Positions 9,228 to 17,258 of a stretch of DNA of 64,000 bases are shown piece after piece. Source of the stretch: Amazonocrinis nigriterrae CENA67 (lineage in GTDB: Bacteria > Cyanobacteriota > Cyanobacteriia > Cyanobacteriales > Nostocaceae); NCBI RefSeq assembly GCF_016056305.1, contig NZ_JAECZC010000009.1:1-64000 (forward strand). The letters are read 5' to 3'. How positions within the stretch are numbered: the first letter of the stretch is position 1; every line of letters starts with the position of its first letter. The notes beneath the pieces were generated by a model, which saw only the letters and a list, made by a program, of their open reading frames with translations, did not search any database and was not told the DNA's origin. The translations under genes were made by a program, and so were the position numbers.

Positions 9228-10952
9228 ATGGTAGCGCTCACCGAGAGAACTGAAAAACGGCTTACCATACAGACTGCGGCAATTGCTGAACAGACAACGG
9301 CAATTCGCTCATTAGATTGGGATCGCGATCGCTTCGATATCGAGTTTGGCCTGCAAAACGGCACAACTTACAACTCGTTTCTTATCCGGGGTGAGCAGAC
9401 TGCCTTAGTAGATACTTCCCACGAAAAGTTTCGCAAGTTATACTTTGATACGCTCACCGGACTAATCAATTTATCTGAGATTGATTATTTGATTATCAGC
9501 CACACCGAACCAGACCACAGTGGCTTAGTCAAAGATTTGTTACAAATGGCTCCAGAAATCACCGTCGTCGGTTCTAAAGTGGCGATTCAGTTTCTAGAGG
9601 ATTTGGTACATCAGCCATTTAAGCGCCGGATTGTGAAAAATGGCGATCGCTTGGATTTGGGCAACGGTCACGAATTAGAATTTGTGATTGCGCCTAATTT
9701 ACATTGGCCTGACACCATATTCAGCTTCGACCACAAAACCCAAATTCTCTACACCTGTGACGCTTTCGGGATGCATTATTGCTCCGATAGCACCTTTGAT
9801 GAAGACTTAAAAACCATTGAAGCCGACTTTAAATATTACTATGAATGCTTGATGGGGCCAAATGCCCGCTCAGTATTATCTGCCCTTAAGCGGATGGGGG
9901 AACTGCCCACGGTTAACATGATTGCCACTGGTCACGGGCCACTATTATCTCACCATGTAGAAGAACTCACCAAGCGCTACCGCAATTGGAGTCAAAACCA
10001 AACCAAACCAGAAACAGTCATTGGCATATTTTACGTTTCCGAATACGGCTATGGCGATCGCCTCGCCCAAGCAATTGCCAACGGTATCAGCAAAACTGGT
10101 GTTGGTCTGGAAATAGTAGACTTGGGAGGAGAAGTAGATTTACAAGAGTTGCGGGAAATCGTCGGGCGTTGTGCGGGAATTGTGGTTGGGACACCGCCAG
10201 TTAGTAGTAATGCTAATATTCAAGCAGCCCTCAGCACTGTTTTAGGTTCTGTCAAAGAAAAACAAAGCATAGGTATATTTGAAACTGGTGGCGGAGATGA
10301 TGAACCCATCGACCCGTTACTGAGTAAATTCCGTAACTTGGGATTGACAACAGTTTTCCCAGCCATTCGCATTAAAGAAGCACCCACAGAAAACATCTAC
10401 AAGCTATGTGAAGAAGCTGGGACAGACTTAGGGCAATGGGTGACACGCGATCGCAGCATCAAAGCCATGAAATCCTTGGGTGCTGATTTAGACAAAGCAT
10501 TAGGTAGACTCAGCGGCGGTTTGTATATTATCACCGCCAAAAAAGGCGATGTGAAGAGTGCCATGTTAGCCTCTTGGGTAGCCCAAGCCAGCTTTAAACC
10601 TTTAGGATTTTCCATTGCCGTAGCCAAAGACCGGGCGATAGAATCACTCATGCAAGTAGGCGATCGCTTTGTACTCAATATCTTAGAAGAAAGCAATTAT
10701 CAAAAGCTGATGAAACACTTTTTAAAGCGATTCGCCCCTGGTGCAGACCGCTTTGAAGGAGTGAGAACTCAGCCAGCCGAAAACGGCGCCCCCATCCTCA
10801 CCGATGCTTTGGCATACATAGAGTGTGAAGTCGTCAGTCGTATGGACTGCGGCGACCACTGGGCAGTATACAGTACAGTTTACGCCGGACGAGTTTCTAA
10901 ACCAGATGCCATGACAGCAGTGCATCACCGTAAAGTTGGAAACCACTACTAA
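9228..10952 (+). CDS. flv3: Flavodiiron protein Flv3-type (diflavin flavoprotein)
   Basis: A cyanobacterial A-type flavodiiron protein of 574 residues: metallo-beta-lactamase-like diiron domain, flavodoxin-like domain (from about residue 265), and a C-terminal flavin reductase domain. It reduces O2 to water with electrons from the photosynthetic chain, as a partner of Flv1. The canonical diiron ligand motif is intact: His92-x-Glu94-x-Asp96-His97 (HTEPDH). The ATG at 9228 is preceded by a strong ribosome binding site (AAGGAGGGG), so it is preferred to a start 6 codons upstream. The direct flv3-flv1 tandem resembles the heterocyst-specific flv3B-flv1B pair of Anabaena PCC 7120, but assignment to the B form is inference. 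flv1 starts 201 bases downstream. Confidence 0.93.
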   Translation: MVALTERTEKRLTIQTAAIAEQTTAIRSLDWDRDRFDIEFGLQNGTTYNSFLIRGEQTALVDTSHEKFRKLYFDTLTGLINLSEIDYLIISHTEPDHSGLVKDLLQMAPEITVVGSKVAIQFLEDLVHQPFKRRIVKNGDRLDLGNGHELEFVIAPNLHWPDTIFSFDHKTQILYTCDAFGMHYCSDSTFDEDLKTIEADFKYYYECLMGPNARSVLSALKRMGELPTVNMIATGHGPLLSHHVEELTKRYRNWSQNQTKPETVIGIFYVSEYGYGDRLAQAIANGISKTGVGLEIVDLGGEVDLQELREIVGRCAGIVVGTPPVSSNANIQAALSTVLGSVKEKQSIGIFETGGGDDEPIDPLLSKFRNLGLTTVFPAIRIKEAPTENIYKLCEEAGTDLGQWVTRDRSIKAMKSLGADLDKALGRLSGGLYIITAKKGDVKSAMLASWVAQASFKPLGFSIAVAKDRAIESLMQVGDRFVLNILEESNYQKLMKHFLKRFAPGADRFEGVRTQPAENGAPILTDALAYIECEVVSRMDCGDHWAVYSTVYAGRVSKPDAMTAVHHRKVGNHY

Positions 10953-10955
10953 GAA

Positions 10956-11145
10956 AGTTAGGAGTGAGGAATTAGGAGTGAAGAGTGAGGAGTTAGAAAT
11001 TAAAATTAGGAGTTCTAGGAACGGTTTTAAGAATAGATATCGTTTGCACAGAACTTCAAAAATTTAGATTGACAACTTTCTTCAACTCTAACTTTTAATT
11101 CCTAACTTTTAACTCCTAACTTTTAACTCCTAACTCCTAACTCTC
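10956..11145. repeat. Facing heptamer arrays between flv3 and flv1
   Basis: At 10958-11005 the units are of GGAGTGA/GAGTTAG type. At 11085-11140 they are the complementary CTAACTC/CTAACTT type in strict 7-base phase. These can pair into a long hairpin in the flv3-flv1 intercistronic region. Confidence 0.7.
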
Positions 11146-11153
11146 ACTTCGTT

Positions 11154-12866
11154 ATGCCACAAACTAAACCCCGCGACGTTCAGGTTTTTCCTGTTGCTAC
11201 AGATACTAGAGTACTGCGATCGCGCAGTTGGACAAGGCTAAGGTTTGAAATAGAATATGCTCTTGCCAAGGGTACAACTGCGAACTCTTATTTAATTGAA
11301 GGTGATAAAACTGCCCTCATCGACCCACCAGGCGAAACGTTTACGCAAATTTTTTTAGAAGCTTTACAACAGCGTTTTGATGTTAAAAAGCTGGATTATG
11401 TAATTTTGGGACATGTCAATCCCAACCGCGCGGCTACTTTAAAAGCTTTGCTAGAAATTGCCCCGCAAATCACCTTTGTGTGTTCTAATCCTGGGGCGAT
11501 AAATTTGCGGGGGGCGTTGGAAAATCTTGATTTACCAATTTTGATTATGCGGGGGGAAGAAACTCTAGATTTAGGCAAAGGACATTATTTGCAATTCATT
11601 CCCACGCCTAACCCCCGCTATGCAGATCACCTGTGTACCTATGACCCACAAACGGAAATACTTTACTCAGATAAGTTATTTGGGGCGCATGTTTGTGGCG
11701 ATCAAGTTTTTGATGAAGGCTGGGAAGTATATAACGAACATCGCCGCTATTATTTTGATTGTTTGATGGCACCCCATGCGCGTCAAGTAGAAACCGCCCT
11801 CGATAAACTTGCCGATTTGCCTGTGCGTTTGTACGCCACCGGACACGGGTCTTTGGTGCGTTACGGTTTAATTGAACTCACCAAAGCTTACCGCCTGTGG
11901 AGTCAACAGCAAACCTCAGCAGACTTGACAGTTGCTTTGATTTATGCATCAGCCTATGGTAATACTGCAACTTTAGCCCAAGCGATCGCGCGTGGTATCA
12001 CCAAAGCTGGTGTTGCTGTAGAATCGATTAACTGTGAATTTACCGACCCAGACGAAATCCGGGCAGCTGTGGAAAAAGCAGATGGCTTTATTATGGGTTC
12101 ACCCACCCTTGGCGGTCATGCACCCACACCAGTGCAAACAGCTTTAGGAATTGTGCTATCTACTGCGACGAACAATCAGCTGGCTGGTGTGTTTGGTTCC
12201 TTTGGCTGGAGTGGTGAAGCCGTTGATTTAATTGAAAGCAAACTCAAAGATGCTGGCTATCGGTTTGGTTTTGACACCATCCGGGTGAAATTTAAACCCA
12301 ACGATGTCACATTGCAACTGTGCGAAGAAGCCGGCACTGACTTTGCCCAAGCATTGAAGAAAGCTAAAAAAGTGCGATCGCCGAGTGTTCCTGCTACTAG
12401 TGTAGAACAAGCAGTAGGGCGGATTGTCGGTTCACTGTGCGTAGTCACCGCCAAGCAAGACGATATCTCTAGTGCGATGTTAGCCTCTTGGGTGTCTCAA
12501 GCTAGTTTTAGTCCCCCTGGTTTAACCATCGCCGTTGCCAAAGAACGTGCAGTAGAATCGCTAACACATTCAGGGAATAAATTTGTCCTCAACATTCTCA
12601 AAGATGGCAATCACATCGGCTTGATGAAGCACTTCCTCAAGCCTTTTGGCCCAGGACAAGACCGATTTGCAGATGTTGCTGCCCAGGAAGCAGAGAATGG
12701 TTCACCCATACTTACCGATGCTTTAGCATATCTGGAATGTTCCGTACAAAATCGCATGGAATCTGGCGATCATTGGCTGGTTTATGCCACTGTGGACAAT
12801 GGCAAATTGCTAGATAATAACGGAGTAACAGCCGTCCATCATCGTAAGACGGGAACACATTATTAA
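11154..12866 (+). CDS. flv1: Flavodiiron protein Flv1-type (diflavin flavoprotein)
   Basis: A 570-residue paralogue of the upstream protein with the same three domains. The diiron motif is not canonical: the position of HTEPDH is occupied by His87-Val-Asn-Pro-Asn-Arg92, so the Glu, Asp and second His ligands are missing. Loss of ligands is characteristic of Flv1/Flv2-type subunits, which act with Flv3/Flv4 (family knowledge). The C-terminal flavin reductase domain is intact (AMLASWVSQASFSPPG, NILKDGNHIGLMKHFLKPF). The ATG at 11154 lies after a heptamer array without a clear ribosome binding site. It is co-directional with flv3 and likely forms a heteromeric O2-photoreduction system with it. 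Confidence 0.92.
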   Translation: MPQTKPRDVQVFPVATDTRVLRSRSWTRLRFEIEYALAKGTTANSYLIEGDKTALIDPPGETFTQIFLEALQQRFDVKKLDYVILGHVNPNRAATLKALLEIAPQITFVCSNPGAINLRGALENLDLPILIMRGEETLDLGKGHYLQFIPTPNPRYADHLCTYDPQTEILYSDKLFGAHVCGDQVFDEGWEVYNEHRRYYFDCLMAPHARQVETALDKLADLPVRLYATGHGSLVRYGLIELTKAYRLWSQQQTSADLTVALIYASAYGNTATLAQAIARGITKAGVAVESINCEFTDPDEIRAAVEKADGFIMGSPTLGGHAPTPVQTALGIVLSTATNNQLAGVFGSFGWSGEAVDLIESKLKDAGYRFGFDTIRVKFKPNDVTLQLCEEAGTDFAQALKKAKKVRSPSVPATSVEQAVGRIVGSLCVVTAKQDDISSAMLASWVSQASFSPPGLTIAVAKERAVESLTHSGNKFVLNILKDGNHIGLMKHFLKPFGPGQDRFADVAAQEAENGSPILTDALAYLECSVQNRMESGDHWLVYATVDNGKLLDNNGVTAVHHRKTGTHY

Positions 12867-12906
12867 TTGGGGACTGGGTACTAGGGACTAGGGACTGGGG
12901 ATTAGG
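12866..12906. repeat. Heptamer array GGGACTG/GGGACTA after flv1
   Basis: Strict 7-base repeat of GGGACT[G/A] with small variations, starting a few bases after the flv1 stop codon. Confidence 0.7.
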
Positions 12907-12954
12907 AAATTTTTCTCCAGTTTCTATAAATAAAGTTTTGACATCTCGGCATTT

Positions 12955-13128
12955 GGAGTTCAGAACTCGAAGCGTCGAGTTCCAAGCTTGAAGTTCCGAG
13001 TTCAGAACTAGAAGCGTCGAATTCCAAGCTTGAAGTTCCAAGTTCAGAACTCGAAGTGTCGAATTCCAAGCTTGAAGTTCCAAGTTCAGAACTTCAAGCG
13101 TCAAGTTATAAGCTCAAAAGTGAGAGTT
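12955..13128. repeat. 42-bp tandem repeat built from two 21-bp half units
   Basis: Three clear units start at 12961, 13003 and 13045 and a degenerating fourth starts at 13087, each 42 bp apart. Each unit has two related 21-bp halves (GAAGCGTCGAGTTCCAAGCTT and GAAGTTCCGAGTTCAGAACT types). The halves contain the palindromes CAAGCTTG and GAGTTCAGAACTC, so the array can fold into several hairpins. On the minus strand it reads as a 14-residue repeat (LELQAWNST-like) with no start signal, which I take to be fortuitous. Confidence 0.85.
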
Positions 13129-13319
13129 TGGAGAGCGATCGCATCTTATACCAATTTTAAAAAAGAATGCAATAGATACATACCTTGTAGGGGGTACAGC
13201 TGTACGCCCCTACTTTAAGTAAAATCTAAGTACAATCAACCTCGAACATAGCTGAAAACATCAGATTTCTCTTTTCACCCTATTCCCCACTCCCTATTCC
13301 CTATTCCCAATTCTCAACA

Positions 13320-13916
13320 ATGTCTTACAGTCAGTTTGATATTGAATCAATTCAAACCAAGTTTAATATCACTTTAATAGAAAAAGTCAGTAAATTTGGT
13401 GAAGTACCAGAAATCAGCTATAGCGATTACCTAGCAGAAACACTTCGTTTTAATACACCAATAGCCTTAGCAATTAACTCAGAAAAATCTCGTTCAGAGA
13501 TGATTATTGCACCAATATTGTTAGAATTAAAGCGACTATATCCTGAAAAAGTAAGTTTATTTTCTGGTAAAGACTTTAACGTTGATATAGAGAAAGGTTT
13601 AACAGGTTATTGTCATTTTTTAATCAGTCGTTCGCCAGAACAATTATTTATCACTTCACCAGTTATCACCGTGGTAGAAGCAAAAAACGAGAATATTGAA
13701 GCTGGTTTAGGACAATGTATGGCAGAAATGATTGCATCTCAGATTTTTAACCAGCAAAAAGGAAAACAGGTTAATCAAATCTTTGGTGCTGTAACTACCG
13801 GAAGTAATTGGAAGTTTATGCAGTTAACAGGAACAACAATAGAAGTTGATTTAAATGAATACTTTTTGAATCAAGTTGGTAAAATTTTAGGTATTTTGAG
13901 CTTAGGATTAAACTAG
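13320..13916 (+). CDS. PD-(D/E)XK nuclease-like hypothetical protein
   Basis: A 198-residue soluble protein. The middle part resembles a restriction-endonuclease-like core: RSEMIIAPILLEL with Glu60, Asp89 in FNVDIEKGLTGYCHFLIS, and Glu120-Ala-Lys122 in ITVVEAKNENIEAGLGQCMAEM, which together fit the E...D...ExK pattern. This assignment is inference from motif spacing. Similar stand-alone proteins are frequent in cyanobacteria. ATG at 13320 is the first start after a heptamer-rich leader. It is the first of three nuclease-fold genes in this region (with the Uma2 gene at 14977 and the Rpn gene at 15642), separated by repeat-rich DNA. Confidence 0.65.
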   Translation: MSYSQFDIESIQTKFNITLIEKVSKFGEVPEISYSDYLAETLRFNTPIALAINSEKSRSEMIIAPILLELKRLYPEKVSLFSGKDFNVDIEKGLTGYCHFLISRSPEQLFITSPVITVVEAKNENIEAGLGQCMAEMIASQIFNQQKGKQVNQIFGAVTTGSNWKFMQLTGTTIEVDLNEYFLNQVGKILGILSLGLN

Positions 13917-13957
13917 AGATAAGTAAGTTAGAGGTTATTTATAAAGTAAATATTTAA

Positions 13958-14065
13958 GTAGGGTGGGTTAAGGCTGTGCAAAGATTTGGAAGTTTGAGAG
14001 AGTAAGCATTAGCCGTAACGCACCGAGAAAGACGGTACGTTAAGCGTTGCTATAACGCACCCTAC
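13958..14065. repeat. 108-bp palindromic repeat with GTAGGGTGNGTTA ends
   Basis: The left end GTAGGGTGGGTTA is the inverted complement (one mismatch) of the right end TAACGCACCCTAC. Internal copies of TAACGCACC add further pairing. This is a well-known dispersed repeat type in cyanobacteria and has no coding potential. Confidence 0.75.
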
Positions 14066-14170
14066 AATTTAAGGTTTACTATTTATTTAAACCCGGTTTA
14101 ATTTTAAAAAGTCACTTTTTCGCCCCGCGTGACTATACATTGTTGCCGCTGCTAAGTAAGACCATGATAT

Positions 14171-14460
14171 GCAGCCTTATATCAACCTCTTTGGTGTCTC
14201 AGGGTAGATTTTGTTTGAGTAAAAGATGTAAATAATTTAATTGATGCAACCTTATATTAGCCTCTTTGATGTGTCAGGGTAACTTAATTTTGCGTAAATA
14301 ATGTAAATAATTTAGTTTGTGCAGTCCTATATTTAGGCTGTGTCGTCTGTCATGATAGCTTTTTTGAGTTGACTCATTTAATTAGAACTTATATTTTTGC
14401 CGTCAACAGGCGTTATTATACTTGCATTATCTTTGCTAGCTGTGTCATGGTAAGTTATTT
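14171..14460. repeat. Decaying 75-bp direct-repeat array
   Basis: Units start at 14171, 14246 and 14321, exactly 75 bases apart. A fourth, more diverged unit is recognisable around 14420-14455 (TTTGCTAGCTGTGTCATGGTAA). Conserved blocks are GCARYCYTATATYA at the unit start, CCTCTTTGRTGTSTCAGGGTA in the middle, and ATGTAAATAATTTA near the unit end. The AT-rich unit end could serve as a -10 region for the following unit. There is no open frame across the units. Nostocales have a precedent for tandem small-RNA arrays (NsiR1), but homology to it is not established here. Confidence 0.75.
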
Positions 14461-14581
14461 ACAAAATCAAACGGTATGTTATTATATTTGTGTGGATTAT
14501 CTAAAAATTAAGGAGCTTAATTTTTAGGTAAATAAAATAAAAGGCAGAGTACTAAAAAACTTAGTAACCCTACCTAAACAA

Positions 14582-14602
14582 GAAGTTACTGCAATAACTT
14601 CT
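14582..14602 (-). terminator. Hairpin downstream of the 45-codon membrane-protein gene
   Basis: A 9-bp stem AAGAAGTTA...TAACTTCTT with a 6-base loop lies just after the stop codon of the small minus-strand gene. No long T-run follows, so it may be a weak terminator or a 3' stabilising structure. Confidence 0.4.
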
Positions 14603-14611
14603 TATACAACC

Positions 14612-14749
14612 TTACTTTTTTATATTCAGCAATGCTACAGCTAAAACGAGCATTGCTGATATTTGTGCTAAATTTTTAGTTATAAAAACTAATAAAACTA
14701 GCACGATCAGTACATAGAGTTTTCCCATGAATGCAATAACGCTTTTCAT
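14612..14749 (-). CDS. Small hydrophobic membrane protein, 45 residues
   Basis: An open frame of 46 codons on the minus strand beginning MKSVIAFMGKLYVLIVL. It is preceded by the ribosome binding site TAGGAGT at 8 bases from the ATG. The protein is almost entirely hydrophobic, with two predicted membrane-spanning stretches (about residues 10-23 and 30-42) separated by the polar TKNLAQ, and it ends in a basic IKK tail. A perfect TATAAT on the minus strand lies at 14870-14875 in the upstream region, consistent with a promoter. No homologue was recognised. It sits between the 75-bp repeat array and the Uma2 gene; a small toxin or accessory membrane peptide are possibilities, but neither is demonstrated. 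Confidence 0.55.
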   Translation of the reverse strand: MKSVIAFMGKLYVLIVLVLLVFITKNLAQISAMLVLAVALLNIKK

Positions 14750-14976
14750 GATTAATACTCCTATATTTTATTTTTACAAAATACACAAGCCAATATATCG
14801 ACCCAGCAACTATACAAAACATATGTAAAAGTGCTGTATTATTAGCTTTTTCATAGTGTATTTTCGCATATTATATCACACAGCCAGAGATAGAAATAAT
14901 CAATCTCGGCGTCAATACTTAAATATATTAACTTGTTGCCAGAATATTCTTCAGGTTTAAGGCAAAGATTAGTTCA

Positions 14977-15546
14977 ATGAATAAAGTTATACTAAATCTA
15001 GAGCCAATTCTTCGCCTTAACGATGAACAGTTTTATCAACTGTGCATGGCGAATAAAGATTTAAATCTAGAATTAAGTGCAACTGGAGAACTGATTATTG
15101 TGCCACCAGTGGGAGGAGAAAGCGGAAATCAAGAAGCAGACTTGATTACTGATTTAAATATTTGGAACCGCCAAACAAAATTAGGAATAGTTTTCAGTTC
15201 ATCTACTATATTTCAACTACCCAATGGCGCAAAACGATCGCCTGATGTTGCGTGGGTAAAATTAGAACGATGGGAAGCACTCACACCCGAACAACGTAAG
15301 AAATTTCCGCCACTAACACCAGACTTTGTAATTGAACTTCGCTCAGAAAGCGATCGCTTAAAAACTCTGCAAGATAAAATGCAGGAATATATAGAAAATG
15401 GTTTACGTTTAGGATGGCTGATTAATCCTCAAGATGAACAGGTGGAAATTTACCGTCCACAACAGCCAGTACAAGTAGTGCAAATATCATCCAAACTTTC
15501 TGGAGAAGAAGTTCTACCTGGATTTGAATTACAGGTAGAAAAATAA
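14977..15546 (+). CDS. Uma2 family endonuclease-like protein (DUF820)
   Basis: A 189-residue protein of the large cyanobacterial Uma2/DUF820 family, a PD-(D/E)XK-fold group. Typical features are ELSATGELIIVPPVGGESGNQEADL (residues 32-56), the active-site Asp90 in KRSPDVAWV, Glu120 in PDFVIELRSESDRL, and the C-terminal KMQEYIENGLRLGWLINP. The family is predicted to be nucleases, often highly copied in cyanobacterial genomes; in vivo roles are unknown. It is transcribed towards the Rpn-family gene on the opposite strand, with a short GCGTCTCTGCG repeat between them (15587-15612). Confidence 0.88.
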   Translation: MNKVILNLEPILRLNDEQFYQLCMANKDLNLELSATGELIIVPPVGGESGNQEADLITDLNIWNRQTKLGIVFSSSTIFQLPNGAKRSPDVAWVKLERWEALTPEQRKKFPPLTPDFVIELRSESDRLKTLQDKMQEYIENGLRLGWLINPQDEQVEIYRPQQPVQVVQISSKLSGEEVLPGFELQVEK

Positions 15547-15641
15547 CTCACTTCAAATCCATCTAATTAATTATTCTAAAAACTATCTGCGTCTCTGCGC
15601 CTCTGCGTGAAATATAATACTCGAATTTTATTAACATCAAA

Positions 15642-16448
15642 TCATTGATAATTTTCTAACCAATTGATTAAATCTTGTTTAACAGAAAAATCCAACAAAG
15701 CCTCTTCTAATGCTTCTAATTGCTCACTTGATAATTGCTGAATTTTTGACTGTAAATTCGGCTCTATATTTCCCAACTTGCGATTAAGTAAACGAAAAAC
15801 TACTTTTAACTCACCTTCTTGCAGAATTTCTTGATAAAGTGGTGATTCTCGCATTAAATCCTCCTGTAAAAATTGCCGAATCAGATTTTTATTAAACTTG
15901 AGTCTAGCTAATATTTCAGTACAGACAGAGATATTCTGTTGTTCCTCTCGCTCCTCAATGCTATCAATTTTATCCGCAACTTGCCTTAACAAGACTTCTG
16001 GCGTATCCGTCCTAGCCAGTATTGCTAGAGGTAGCAACGCTGGATTTTCCAACAGTGGAGTAGGATCTTCCTCCCACAAACGTACTACTCGATAAGGATG
16101 AATAGTTCTTCCTACAGCCAGTTGTTCTACATAAACTATAGGTGATTTTGTTTGCTTGAGAAAAATAACAACTTGCTCAATTGGACAGTCATATTTCCGG
16201 TAGAGTCTCACCCAATAATCTAGCATCCGTAAAGGTAACGGAGGGCTAGAGGAAGGTATAGTTTGAAACTCTAAATGGAGAATTTGACCTCTATTTGGTA
16301 GTAAATAAAGTGCATCAGAACGAATTGGTTCGAGGCTGAGTTCTGTTGGTAAAGGCTGAATTTCAATATCTTCGACATTCAGCAACCAACTAACAAAAGC
16401 AAAAGGATAGGCTTGAGCAAGGTAGCGGCAAATATTGTCGTAAGCCAA
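15642..16448 (-). CDS. Rpn family recombination-promoting nuclease-like protein
   Basis: A protein of the Rpn/PDDEXK transposase-like group common in cyanobacteria. I chose the TTG at 16448 because family members begin with a YDNICRYLAQAYP-like motif; this gives 268 residues. Earlier in-frame starts up to 16517 would add a hydrophobic stretch not expected for the family. The nuclease core is seen in RSDALYLL and ILHLEFQT (Asp and Glu-x-Gln). The C-terminal part is helical with LNRKLGNIEPNLQSKIQQLSSEQLEALEEALLDF, the DUF4351-like tail. The family is linked to RecA-independent gene transfer in E. coli (family knowledge). The start remains uncertain. Confidence 0.8.
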   Translation of the reverse strand: MAYDNICRYLAQAYPFAFVSWLLNVEDIEIQPLPTELSLEPIRSDALYLLPNRGQILHLEFQTIPSSSPPLPLRMLDYWVRLYRKYDCPIEQVVIFLKQTKSPIVYVEQLAVGRTIHPYRVVRLWEEDPTPLLENPALLPLAILARTDTPEVLLRQVADKIDSIEEREEQQNISVCTEILARLKFNKNLIRQFLQEDLMRESPLYQEILQEGELKVVFRLLNRKLGNIEPNLQSKIQQLSSEQLEALEEALLDFSVKQDLINWLENYQ

Positions 16449-16627
16449 GAGTATAATTATTAACTGCCAAATTAGTATCTCATAAATGCAGGCGCGATCG
16501 CCTGTAATACCCATCACACTATCTCTAACTCAAGTTATTACCTGGTGTCTATCTTAGGGTTCTACCTAGATATGGAAAAATTGCCTAGCCTAATCATAGG
16601 TGCAATTAAACATAGGGAAAAATTTGT

Positions 16628-17197
16628 ATGACGACCAACGTTTCTAATGACATCAATAAAAATATCAATTCGTCACTGATAATCGGTGTTCTCTTGACTA
16701 TATTGGGAATTATTGCGATCGCTCAACCTTTCCTGACGACAATTTTTGCTGAAACTTGGTTTGCTTTCATTCTTATTTTCTCAGGATTTGCCAAACTAGT
16801 ATATGCTGCTCAAACACGCGATCGCGGCGGTTTTTTGTGGAAGCTTTTATTAAGCGGACTCTACATTGCTACAGGTGTGATGCTGTTCGTTTACCCTCAA
16901 ACTGGTATCCTGACTCTGACTCTGTTGTTGGGTAGCTTTTTGTTAACCGAAGGTGTATTTGAGTTAATCTTGGCGTTCCGCTTGCGTCCACAACAAAACT
17001 GGACTTGGGTATTGGGTGATGGCATCATTACCCTAGTGTTGGGTGCAATGATTTGGTTCCAGTGGCCATTCAACGCACCTTGGGTTCTTGGCATACTTGT
17101 AGGTGTCAGCGTTCTCTTCACTGGTATTTCTCGTGTCATGCTGTCACTAAATACACGTTCTTTCCTAAATCAACCTGATTCTACTGCAAGTGCATAA
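16628..17197 (+). CDS. HdeD family membrane protein (DUF308)
   Basis: A 189-residue integral membrane protein with about six hydrophobic segments arranged as DUF308 repeats (LIIGVLLTILGIIAIAQPF, WFAFILIFSGFAKLVYAA, LSGLYIATGVMLFVYP, LTLTLLLGSFLLTEGVFEL, WVLGDGIITLVLGAMIWF, VLGILVGVSVLFTGISRVML). HdeD is associated with acid resistance in E. coli; the cyanobacterial role is unknown. The ATG at 16628 is well placed before the first membrane span. It converges on the cpcS-like gene with a hairpin between them. Confidence 0.9.
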   Translation: MTTNVSNDINKNINSSLIIGVLLTILGIIAIAQPFLTTIFAETWFAFILIFSGFAKLVYAAQTRDRGGFLWKLLLSGLYIATGVMLFVYPQTGILTLTLLLGSFLLTEGVFELILAFRLRPQQNWTWVLGDGIITLVLGAMIWFQWPFNAPWVLGILVGVSVLFTGISRVMLSLNTRSFLNQPDSTASA

Positions 17198-17215
17198 AGC
17201 GCTGTATTCTACTGA

Positions 17216-17241
17216 AGGGTGGGCATTAAAATGTCCACCCT
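17216..17241. terminator. Hairpin between convergent genes
   Basis: Twelve-base arms AGGGTGGGCATT and AATGTCCACCCT (one G-T wobble) with a two-base spacer, between the stop of the HdeD-like gene and the stop of the lyase gene. There is no T-run on either side, so it is terminator-like rather than a classical intrinsic terminator. Confidence 0.5.
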
Positions 17242-17258
17242 ACTTGCTTACTAACGTC

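Noticed and set aside
12712-13104. Minus-strand open frame with a repeated LELQAWNST-like 14-residue motif
   Set aside because: It is the translation of the 42-bp DNA repeat and then runs antisense into flv1. It has no ribosome binding site, and the periodicity is explained by the DNA repeat.
14627-14658. Inverted repeat CAGCAATGCT...AGCATTGCTG as a terminator
   Set aside because: It lies inside the coding sequence of the 45-codon membrane peptide and has no T-run.
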